From CAZXCK01 sp964639225 (lineage in GTDB: Bacteria > Chloroflexota > Anaerolineae > Aggregatilineales > Phototrophicaceae): 6,510 nt of DNA. Shown piece by piece: positions 1 to 6,410 of this stretch (its first letter is position 1; each line of letters starts with the position of its first letter). The DNA lies in NCBI GenBank assembly GCA_964639225.1, contig CAZXCK010000185.1:1-6510 (forward strand), in the 5' to 3' direction. The notes below the pieces were generated by a model that saw only the letters and a program-made list of their open reading frames with translations, was not told the DNA's origin and did no database searches. The position numbers and the translations under genes are program-made.

Positions 1-164
1 ATATCATCACTCGCTTTGCCGGAGAGATGGGCCTTTCCGATCACATCACCGACCAATTCCGGGCGCGCCTGATAGACGAGATGCGCCTGAGTGAGCCGTT
101 CGACGAGGACAGCCCGTGGAGCTATCTGGATGCAGACGCTCACCAGGCCGACCACGAGGAGTAA
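1..164 (+). CDS. C-terminal end of an unidentified protein (5' truncated)
   Basis: The frame read from base 3 is open from the window edge to a TAA at 162-164 and encodes the last 53 residues of a protein. The visible part is hydrophilic and strongly acidic, with a probable amphipathic helix (containing FRARLIDEMRLSEPFDED) followed by a WSYLDAD segment and an acidic tail ending in HEE. There is no membrane segment and no motif I can tie to a family, so the function is unknown. Codon use resembles the downstream genes, with mostly C or G in third positions, which supports real coding. It lies 145 bases upstream of the mannosidase start on the same strand. It could belong to the same carbohydrate locus, but that gap is much larger than those inside the operon, so co-transcription is uncertain. 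The gene starts outside the window. Confidence 0.6.
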   Translation, partial: IITRFAGEMGLSDHITDQFRARLIDEMRLSEPFDEDSPWSYLDADAHQADHEE

Positions 165-309
165 CCACAGTCAGGGTCCGGCATTGTCGAGTTCTATGTT
201 TGCCCCCTTTGGAAAAGGTCACTTTGCTAGATTCTTGAGCCATTGATTTACCTTTGTGATCCATTATTGGTTGCCAAGTAGAATTATCTTTGAACAGGAT
301 ACGCTATAC
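165..309. other. Intergenic region upstream of the mannosidase operon
   Basis: This spacer is visibly richer in A+T than the flanking genes, as expected for a control region. The best promoter-like pair I can find is TTGTGA (254-259) and TAGAAT (279-284), but its 19-base spacer is longer than ideal, so the call is weak. A short CCTTT/AAAGG inverted repeat at 206-218 has no following T-run and is not a convincing terminator for the upstream gene. I see no clear operator palindrome, riboswitch or small RNA. A plus-strand frame runs through the second half from a GTG at 256, but I treat bases 256-309 as untranslated (see the mannosidase entry). Confidence 0.4.
296..299 (+). promoter_or_regulatory. 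Ribosome binding site that decides the mannosidase start
   Basis: AGGA at 296-299 lies 10 bases before the ATG at 310. The upstream in-frame GTG at 256 has no purine-rich Shine-Dalgarno sequence in front of it; the bases before it are pyrimidine-rich. The next in-frame ATG, at 316, would be 16 bases from this site, which is too far. The site therefore favours the start at 310. Confidence 0.45.
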
Positions 310-3300
310 ATGGACATGAACAGCGAAGCCCGGGCGATCATGAATCGCTGGCGCACCACACTCAAGAACGCGGAGCGGCGCATCATCAGCTTTGACGAGC
401 GCATAATCCAGCGTCTGGAGGACCTGTTGGCCCGCACGATAACCGACTGCGAGCCACTAACTAACTGGCACATTCGTCAGGTCTATTTTCGTGGCATCGA
501 TCACTACGAGGACATCGACACGACCTGGCGTCCGATTGCGGTGGGCGATGTCTGGGGCGGCAAAGACGTGAGCGCCTTCTTCCGGCGTGATATCACCATC
601 CCGGAACGCATGGCCGGCCAACGGGTTATCCTGCGCATTTATGTCGGCGGCGACTCGCTGCTGCGGCTGGATGGTGTGCCTTATCACGGCCTCGACCCGT
701 TTCGGAACGAGGTTGTTCTGACCGATTCGGCTGTGGGCGGCGAAACCTATCAGGTCGAGTTGGAATCATACATTCACTGGTACACCACCCCTGAAGTCCA
801 CCATGTTTTCAGCCAGGCGGAGCTGGTCACTGTCGATCGTGATATCGAGGCCGCTTACTGGGATTTTGTGGCCGTTTTCAAAGCCCTGCTGATGCATGAC
901 ATTGACACCAATCTGAAAACCTTTCTGGAGACGCACCTGTGGGAAGCGCTACTGGCCGTCCAGTTACATGAACAGGATGTCGCAACCTTCAAGCAACGTC
1001 TGCTGCAAATCCAGGTGAATCTCCGGCGTGCTGTTTTTGAGACCGACCGCTTCAAGGTATCCGGTTTGTTGCATATGGTGGGGCACTCTCATCTGGATAT
1101 CGTTTATATGTGGCCTTACCGCGAGTACATCCGCAAGGTCGGGCGCACCCATACGACGATGCTGCGCCTGATGGAACGCTACCCGGAGTTCCGCTTTTCA
1201 CAGAGCAGCGCCAAAATCTATGCGGACATGAAAGACCATTACCCGGACGTGTATCGACAGGTCAAACAGCGTATCGCGGAAGGACGCTGGCAGCCGGTGG
1301 GTGCGTTCTGGCTGGAGCCGGACTGCAATCTGATTGCCGGAGAGTCGTTCGTGCGCCAGATTCTGCACGGTCAGCGCTTCTGGCAGCAGGAGTTCGGCTT
1401 TCGCTCACGGGTATGCTGGCAGCCCGATGTCTTCGGCCTGACCTGGGCGCTGCCACAAATCCTGAAACGCAGTGGGATTGATGTCATCCTCACCAACAAG
1501 CTGTTCGTCTGGAACGATACCAATCCCTGGCGGCATAACAACTTCTGGTGGCAGGGGCCGGATGGATCGCAGGTGCTGGCGGTCATCCCGCCGGGGCACT
1601 TCATCGGCATGGTGGACCCCGACCACATGGACAGATACTGGCGCAGCTATTCCGATAAGGAGCGCATCGGTGAGGTTCTGTACACCTACGGCTGGGGGGA
1701 TGGTGGCGGCGGCGTTGCCCCTGAGATGCTGGAGTGCGCTGCACGTTATCAGGAATTCCCCGGCCTGGTCGGCAGCCGGTTTGCCCACCCCGAAGAAGCC
1801 TTGCTCAGCATCTTAGCCCGCGCTCAGCAGGTTGACCTGCCTGTATGGCACGACGAACTGTACCTTGAGGCGCATCGCGGCACTTACACGACAAAGGGCA
1901 GGCTGAAGAAACTGAACCGTCAGTCCGAAGTTCTTTACCGGCAGGTCGAAATGCTGGCTGCGTTTGCCTGGGCGCACGGTCAGTCCTATCCACAGCAGGC
2001 ACTGGACGCCGGTTGGAAGCGGCTGCTGTTCACTCAGTTTCATGACGCGCTGCCCGGCACCCACATCACCGAGGTTTACCACGAACTGCTGTCGGAGTAC
2101 GATGCCCTGCAACACGTTGCCCACGATGTGCGCGAGAGCGCCAGCCATCATCTGTTTGGTGACGACAATGGTGACTATGTGCTGATCTTCAACCCGCTGC
2201 TGGATGCTTACCAGGGAGTCGTCGCACTGCCGGGTGAGCTGCTCCCCGGCCAGACGCTCACCGGCACAGACGGACAGCCGCTGCCCCAGCAGCGCGTACA
2301 CCATCTGGATGGCAGCGAGATGACGCTGATTCACATCGACGGTGAACTGCCGCCCGTTGGCTATCGCGTGTTTAAGACCCTCGATCAGGGTCCAGCAGCA
2401 AACAATCTGGCGGTTACGGCGCGCGACAACGTACTGGAAAACCGCTTCCTGAGGGCCGAGTTCGCCACCAACGGTGAACTGATCGCCCTGTGGGACAAGA
2501 CAGCCGAACGCTCTGTGCTGGCCGCAGGTGAGCACGGCAACCGTTTCCAGCTTTACGAGGACCGGCCCGGCAAATACGATGCCTGGGACATCGTTGCCTC
2601 ATATATTGAGTACGAGCTGCCCATCGTGGGCGATTCGGCGCTCACCGTCGACGAAACCGGCCCGCTGCGGGCTTCACTGAAGCTGGTGCGTCGCTGCTAC
2701 GACTCGACCATTACCCAGCGCATCAGTCTGCTGGTCGATTCACGTGAACTCATGTTTGAGACGGAGATCGACTGGCGCGAACGGCAGCGACTGCTCAAAG
2801 TGGGGTTTCCGCTGGCCATCAACGCGCGCCATGCAACATACGATATGGCCTACGGCAACATTGAGCGCCCCACGCATCGCAACACGTCGCACGATGCCGC
2901 TCGCTTTGAAGTCCCCGCGCACTGGTGGATGGATATGTCGGAAGGCGGTTACGGCGTGGCGCTGCTCAACGACTGCAAATACGGCCACGAGGCCAACGGT
3001 CACTGGATGCGGCTGACCCTGCTCAAAGGGTCGATCTGGCCCGATCCGGTGGCCGACCTGGAAGTACATCACTTTCGCTATGTGCTGTACCCACACGGCG
3101 GCGGCTGGCGCGAGGGTGGAGTCATGCCAGCCGCCATGTGCCTTAACACACCGCTGGTTGCGCGCCGCGTCACTCAGGATCAGCCGTCGCACAGTTTTAT
3201 CCAATGCGACGCCCCCAACGTCACCCTGGAAGCGGTCAAGCAGTCCGAGGATAGTGCGTATCTGATTGTGCGGCTTGTAGAGCGACACAACATCCGCACA

Positions 3301-3453
3301 CGGGCCAGGCTGACGTTCGATCTCCCAATCAGTGCCGCTCATAGCTGTGACCTGATGGAGACTATCGAACACGATCTACCGGTTGCTGACAGTGTTGTTG
3401 AGGTAGAATTACGTCCTTATGAGATCGCCACGCTGGCGATTCGCTTTGGTTGA
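310..3453 (+). CDS. GH38 alpha-mannosidase, cytosolic MAN2C1/Ams1-like type
   Basis: A retaining glycoside hydrolase of family GH38 that should remove alpha-linked mannose from oligosaccharides using an active-site divalent metal, normally zinc. The product is 1047 residues from the ATG at 310 (1065 if the GTG at 256 is used). Domains, numbered from 310: residues 50-175, an N-terminal beta-rich domain like that of MAN2C1/Ams1 (AGQRVILRIYVGGDSLLRLDG); about 250-510, the catalytic GH38 domain; about 515-600, the helical middle domain (YLEAHRGTYTTKGRLKKLNR); about 710-1047, the C-terminal beta domain. Metal ligands and nucleophile, by comparison with Drosophila Golgi mannosidase II, are H261 and D263 in GHSHLD, D373 in WQPDVFG (nucleophile) and H578 in QFHDALPGT; all are present. 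There is no signal peptide or membrane segment, so it should act in the cytoplasm on imported oligosaccharides. It is first in a tight operon with an aldolase and a HisD-like dehydrogenase. One oddity: the residue three after the metal Asp is Tyr (Y266) where Trp is usual. The family is certain; the linkage preference is unknown. Confidence 0.93.
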   Translation: MDMNSEARAIMNRWRTTLKNAERRIISFDERIIQRLEDLLARTITDCEPLTNWHIRQVYFRGIDHYEDIDTTWRPIAVGDVWGGKDVSAFFRRDITIPERMAGQRVILRIYVGGDSLLRLDGVPYHGLDPFRNEVVLTDSAVGGETYQVELESYIHWYTTPEVHHVFSQAELVTVDRDIEAAYWDFVAVFKALLMHDIDTNLKTFLETHLWEALLAVQLHEQDVATFKQRLLQIQVNLRRAVFETDRFKVSGLLHMVGHSHLDIVYMWPYREYIRKVGRTHTTMLRLMERYPEFRFSQSSAKIYADMKDHYPDVYRQVKQRIAEGRWQPVGAFWLEPDCNLIAGESFVRQILHGQRFWQQEFGFRSRVCWQPDVFGLTWALPQILKRSGIDVILTNKLFVWNDTNPWRHNNFWWQGPDGSQVLAVIPPGHFIGMVDPDHMDRYWRSYSDKERIGEVLYTYGWGDGGGGVAPEMLECAARYQEFPGLVGSRFAHPEEALLSILARAQQVDLPVWHDELYLEAHRGTYTTKGRLKKLNRQSEVLYRQVEMLAAFAWAHGQSYPQQALDAGWKRLLFTQFHDALPGTHITEVYHELLSEYDALQHVAHDVRESASHHLFGDDNGDYVLIFNPLLDAYQGVVALPGELLPGQTLTGTDGQPLPQQRVHHLDGSEMTLIHIDGELPPVGYRVFKTLDQGPAANNLAVTARDNVLENRFLRAEFATNGELIALWDKTAERSVLAAGEHGNRFQLYEDRPGKYDAWDIVASYIEYELPIVGDSALTVDETGPLRASLKLVRRCYDSTITQRISLLVDSRELMFETEIDWRERQRLLKVGFPLAINARHATYDMAYGNIERPTHRNTSHDAARFEVPAHWWMDMSEGGYGVALLNDCKYGHEANGHWMRLTLLKGSIWPDPVADLEVHHFRYVLYPHGGGWREGGVMPAAMCLNTPLVARRVTQDQPSHSFIQCDAPNVTLEAVKQSEDSAYLIVRLVERHNIRTRARLTFDLPISAAHSCDLMETIEHDLPVADSVVEVELRPYEIATLAIRFG

Positions 3454-3471
3454 TCAGAGAGGCAGTGGTCC

Positions 3472-4248
3472 ATGCGCAGCAATCGTCTGAAAGCGATCTG
3501 GAAAGAAGGTAACGCGGCGCTTAATGGCTGGTTGCACATTCCCAGCATGTGGTCGGCAGAGTTGATGGCTCATGCCGGTTGGGACAGCCTGACCGTCGAT
3601 TTGCAGCACGGGATGCACAGCGTCGAGACGGCCATTCAACTTATGCAGGCCATCTCGACCACCGATACGGTGCCGCTGGCGCGCGTCGCCTGGAATGAAC
3701 CGGGGACAATCATGCGCCTGCTGGACGCCGGCGCATATGGCATCATCTGTCCCATGATCAACACCCGCGCCGAATGTGAGGCATTTGTGGGCGCATGTCG
3801 CTATCCCCCGCAAGGCTTCCGCAGCCTGGGGCCCACGCGTGCGCGCGTCTATGCTGGAGCCGACTACGCTCAGCACGCTAACGATGAGATCCTGACGATG
3901 GCGATGGTGGAGACCCGCGAGGCGCTGGCAAACCTCGACGCCATCGCCAGTGTCCCCGGCCTGGATATGATCTTCGTTGGCACCGGCGATCTGCGCCTCA
4001 GCCTGACGGGCGGCATCGGCTTTGACAGCGATGATGCTCAGGTCGACAGCGCGCTGGACGTGGTTGTGGCGGCGTGTGAGCGCAACGGACTGATCGCCGG
4101 ATTATTCACAGCGTCGCCCGCCTATGCCCGCCGCATGATCGCACGTGGTTTCCGTTTTGTGACAGTCAAGACCGATAGTATGCTGCTGGATGAATACGCC
4201 CGGCAGATTGTGGAACAGACGAAGAACCCACCAGCAGAAGACGTTTAG
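3472..4248 (+). CDS. HpcH/HpaI family class II pyruvate aldolase
   Basis: This 258-residue TIM-barrel enzyme is the usual length for the family. Members use a divalent metal to make or break a carbon-carbon bond next to pyruvate, for example 4-hydroxy-2-oxoheptanedioate, 2-keto-3-deoxyglucarate or 2-keto-3-deoxyrhamnonate aldolase. By position relative to E. coli HpaI (recalled: His45, Arg70, Glu149, Asp175), the equivalents are base H46 in DLQHG, R71 in LARV, and metal ligands E147 in MVETRE and D173 in GTGDL. The set is complete, so the enzyme should be active. The start ATG is preceded by GAGAGG at 3457-3462, 9 bases away, and the gene begins 18 bases after the mannosidase stop, which implies translational coupling within one operon. 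The local motifs DLQHG and GTGDL differ from the HpaI versions, so the aldehyde partner is likely not that of HpaI. In a glycan-degradation operon I infer cleavage of a sugar-acid-derived 2-keto-3-deoxy acid to pyruvate plus an aldehyde. The exact substrate cannot be read from sequence. Confidence 0.9.
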   Translation: MRSNRLKAIWKEGNAALNGWLHIPSMWSAELMAHAGWDSLTVDLQHGMHSVETAIQLMQAISTTDTVPLARVAWNEPGTIMRLLDAGAYGIICPMINTRAECEAFVGACRYPPQGFRSLGPTRARVYAGADYAQHANDEILTMAMVETREALANLDAIASVPGLDMIFVGTGDLRLSLTGGIGFDSDDAQVDSALDVVVAACERNGLIAGLFTASPAYARRMIARGFRFVTVKTDSMLLDEYARQIVEQTKNPPAEDV

Positions 4249-4265
4249 TCATAGGGAGTCAGATT

Positions 4266-5564
4266 ATGGCAGTCACCATCATCAAGCAGGGCCGGTCGGT
4301 CGATGACAGAGCACAAGCCGACATCAAAGTTCAGGACACCGTCAAGGCCATCCTGGCCGACATCGCCACGCGCGGCGACACAGCAGTCCGTGAATTATCG
4401 CAAAAGTTCGATAACTGGTCCCCAGCAGACTTCAAACTCTCCGAGTCGCAGATTCACGAGATCATCGGGACACTGCCGCAGCAGGTGATTGACGATATTC
4501 ACTTTGCCCAGGAGCAGGTGCGCAACTTCGCCAGGGCGCAGCGCGCAGCCCTGAAGGATATCGAGATAGAAACACTGCCCGGCGTCATTCTCGGTCACAA
4601 GAACATTCCGGTACAGCGGGTGGGCTGCTATGTCCCTGGCGGACGTTACCCGATGGTGGCCTCGGCGCACATGAGCATCCTGACAGCCAAGACCGCCGGT
4701 GTCGAAACGGTCGTCGCCTGCACGCCACCCATCAACGGCGAACTACCCGCCGCTACCATCGCCGCCATGCACTTCGGCGGTGCGGATGAGATCTACATCC
4801 TCGGCGGCGTGCAGGCGCTGGCAGCGATGGCTTACGGCGCAGTGGGCATTCAGCCGGTGGATATGATCGTCGGGCCGGGCAACGCCTACGTGGCCGAGGC
4901 CAAACGCCAGCTCTTCGGCGTGGTCGGCATCGATCTGCTGGCCGGCCCGACCGAGGTGCTGATCATCGCCGATGAGACCGCCGACCTTGAAATGTGCGCC
5001 ACCGACCTGCTGGGGCAGGCCGAGCACGGGCCGACATCACCGGCGGTGCTGCTGACGACCAGCCGCGAACTGGCTGAAGGTATTCAGGCCGAGATCGAAC
5101 GCCAGTTGGCGATACTGCCGACCGCCGACCTGGCAGGCGCTTCATGGCGGGATTATGGCGAGGTGATCCTGTGCGACACGGACGAGGAGATGGTGCGCGT
5201 CGCCGACGAGATCGCCAGCGAACACGTCGAAGTGCTCACGCGCGACCCGGACTACTTCCTGGAGCGGATGAGGAATTACGGTGCGCTGTTTCTGGGTCCG
5301 CGCACCAACGTCGCTTTTGGGGATAAAGTCATCGGTACCAATCACACACTGCCGACGCAGAAAGCCGCTCGTTACACCGGCGGCCTGTGGGTGGGCAAGT
5401 TCATCAAGACAGTGACATACCAGCGGGTCACCAGCGACGAAGCCGCTGTCACCATCGGTGAATACGGCAGTCGCCTGTGTGACATCGAAGGCTTCATGGG
5501 ACACAAGGAGCAGTGCGATCTGCGCGTGCGTCGCTATGCTCAAACACCCGCTCGTCCCGGGTGA
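4266..5564 (+). CDS. Histidinol dehydrogenase family protein (HisD-like), probably catabolic
   Basis: A 432-residue protein, full length for the family of zinc-dependent NAD enzymes that oxidise a primary alcohol to a carboxylate through an aldehyde in two steps. Motifs in order: VGCYVPGGRYP (119-129), MIVGPGNAYVAEAKRQ (200-215), AGPTEVLIIAD (226-236), QAEH (251-254), SEHVEVL (318-324), GTNHTLPT (357-364) and EGFMGH (408-413). By alignment from memory to E. coli HisD, zinc ligands are Q251, H254, D353 and H413, and catalytic residues are E319 and H320; all are kept. Against a histidine-biosynthetic role: there are no other his genes, and an aldolase and a glycosidase precede it in the operon. 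Several segments (DNW at 49-51, RFARAQ at 88-93, WRDYGEVILC at 294-303, YTGGL at 370-374) match what I remember of catabolic relatives such as HpsN, the sulfopropanediol dehydrogenase. AGGGAG at 4253-4258 lies 7 bases before the ATG, and the gene starts 17 bases after the aldolase stop. Family membership is certain; the true alcohol substrate is unknown. An automatic annotation would call it hisD. Confidence 0.88.
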   Translation: MAVTIIKQGRSVDDRAQADIKVQDTVKAILADIATRGDTAVRELSQKFDNWSPADFKLSESQIHEIIGTLPQQVIDDIHFAQEQVRNFARAQRAALKDIEIETLPGVILGHKNIPVQRVGCYVPGGRYPMVASAHMSILTAKTAGVETVVACTPPINGELPAATIAAMHFGGADEIYILGGVQALAAMAYGAVGIQPVDMIVGPGNAYVAEAKRQLFGVVGIDLLAGPTEVLIIADETADLEMCATDLLGQAEHGPTSPAVLLTTSRELAEGIQAEIERQLAILPTADLAGASWRDYGEVILCDTDEEMVRVADEIASEHVEVLTRDPDYFLERMRNYGALFLGPRTNVAFGDKVIGTNHTLPTQKAARYTGGLWVGKFIKTVTYQRVTSDEAAVTIGEYGSRLCDIEGFMGHKEQCDLRVRRYAQTPARPG

Positions 5565-5572
5565 GACACCCG
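5545..5572. other. Two mutually exclusive hairpins at the end of the HisD-like gene
   Basis: CGGGTG at 5558-5563 can pair with CACCCG at 5545-5550 (7-base loop) or with CACCCG at 5567-5572 (3-base loop); both stems are perfect 6-bp matches. The shared arm contains the first two bases of the TGA stop codon (5562-5564). There is no T-run after either hairpin on either strand, so this is not a standard intrinsic terminator. It sits where two convergent transcripts meet and might slow or end transcription, or protect a 3' end. That role is inference only. Confidence 0.35.
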
Positions 5573-5603
5573 TCGTGATGCGCTCGACACAGCGATTGGA
5601 GTA

Positions 5604-6356
5604 TCAGGTTAGGGGACGACCACCATCAACAGGGATGACACAGCCGGTCGTAAAACGCAGATTCACTGCCGCCGCGTAGACTGCATCCGCCACGTCGTCT
5701 GGCTGAGCAATGCGCCCAAGCGGCGTCAGGTCGGCCTGCTGTTGTACGTACTCGGGTGGCATGCGACGAGCGTACTCGCCGTCCACCCAGCCCGGTGAAA
5801 CACTGACCACACGGATCTGCGGGGCCAGCGCCCGCGCCAGACTCATCGTCAGGTTGTCGAGGGCGGCTTTGCTGGCACAGTAAGCGATGTTGCTGCCGAC
5901 TGCCGTCCGGGCCGCGATAGAGCTGATGTTGACTATCAGACCGCCGTCATCTGCTGCCAGCAGGCCCCGCAAGGCCCGAACTGAGGCGATGGCACCGCGC
6001 ACATTGACGCGGAAGATGTCGTCGATCAGACTGTCGTCCAGCGCGTCGAGATCGGCATGGGGCACCGGGCGCGTGATCCCAGCATTGTTGACGAGTATGT
6101 CGAGCCGGCCATAACGCGCAGCAATCGACTGAGCCAGCGCTTCCTGCGCCGCGCTGTCATCGACCGGGCAGCGAATGGCGACGTGATGCGCTCCGGGAAG
6201 GCTGGCAGCGACCGCCTCTGCCTGGTCTCGGCTGCGGCTGTAGGTAATCACAATCTGCATACCGGCCTCAGCCAGCCGACGACAGATGGCGCTACCAATG
6301 CCGCCTGCGCCACCGGTGACAACAGCTATCCGTTTTTCCAGCGAGTCATTCACCAT
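5604..6356 (-). CDS. SDR family NAD(P)-dependent oxidoreductase (FabG-like)
   Basis: A 250-residue classical short-chain dehydrogenase/reductase that interconverts a hydroxyl and a keto group with NAD(H) or NADP(H) in the cytoplasm. It has the Rossmann motif TGGAGGIG (14-21), NNAG (90-93), catalytic N118 in FRVNVRG, S146 in VNISSIA, Y159 and K163 in YCASK, then SPGWVDG (187-193) and the usual end VDGG. The N-S-Y-K spacing equals that of E. coli FabG. The second strand ends in YSRSRDQAE, and the Ser/Arg pair there weakly suggests NADP. The start is supported by GGAG (plus-strand CTCC at 6364-6367), 7 bases before the ATG. The gene is convergent with the HisD-like gene, with 39 bases between the stops, so it is on a separate transcript. 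FabG-like names are common for such proteins, but no fatty-acid genes are nearby, and a sugar, sugar-acid or polyol dehydrogenase is equally possible. The family is sure; the substrate is unknown. Confidence 0.9.
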   Translation of the reverse strand: MVNDSLEKRIAVVTGGAGGIGSAICRRLAEAGMQIVITYSRSRDQAEAVAASLPGAHHVAIRCPVDDSAAQEALAQSIAARYGRLDILVNNAGITRPVPHADLDALDDSLIDDIFRVNVRGAIASVRALRGLLAADDGGLIVNISSIAARTAVGSNIAYCASKAALDNLTMSLARALAPQIRVVSVSPGWVDGEYARRMPPEYVQQQADLTPLGRIAQPDDVADAVYAAAVNLRFTTGCVIPVDGGRPLT

Positions 6357-6410
6357 GTTTCTGCTCCGATAACGGCTTTAACGCACATAATCCAGCACAC
6401 GTGATTGGGG

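Noticed and set aside
206..218. CCTTT-GGA-AAAGG inverted repeat as a terminator of the first gene
   Set aside because: The stem has only 5 bp, mostly A-T, and no T-run follows.
46..264. Minus-strand open frame of 72 codons across the end of the first gene and the spacer
   Set aside because: About half lies antisense to a well-supported coding end, the peptide is rich in Arg, Pro and Ser with no recognisable motif, and no Shine-Dalgarno site supports it.
1813..2535. Long minus-strand open frame (240 codons) inside the mannosidase gene
   Set aside because: Wholly antisense to conserved GH38 sequence that includes the metal-binding QFHDALPGT block. Long antisense frames are expected in high-G+C genes, and the peptide resembles no family I know.
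2740..3372. Minus-strand open frame (210 codons) inside the mannosidase C-terminal domain
   Set aside because: A shadow of the conserved C-terminal beta domain, with no motif or supporting spacing.
3454..3876. Minus-strand open frame antisense to the aldolase
   Set aside because: It overlaps the catalytic core of a clearly real gene and has no recognisable features.
5142..5543. Minus-strand open frame (133 codons) antisense to the HisD-like gene
   Set aside because: It covers the catalytic and metal-binding part of the HisD-like gene on the other strand; shadow only.
4266..5564. Calling this gene a histidine-biosynthesis hisD
   Set aside because: The family is right, but the operon partners are catabolic, no other his gene is present, and several segments look like the HpsN branch. 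The biosynthetic role is possible but less likely.
310..6356. A sulfoquinovose degradation (sulfo-Entner-Doudoroff) cluster, suggested by aldolase, HpsN-like dehydrogenase and SDR
   Set aside because: There is no GH31 sulfoquinovosidase, dehydratase, lactonase or sulfonate transporter in the window, and the glycosidase is a GH38 mannosidase. It remains only a distant possibility.
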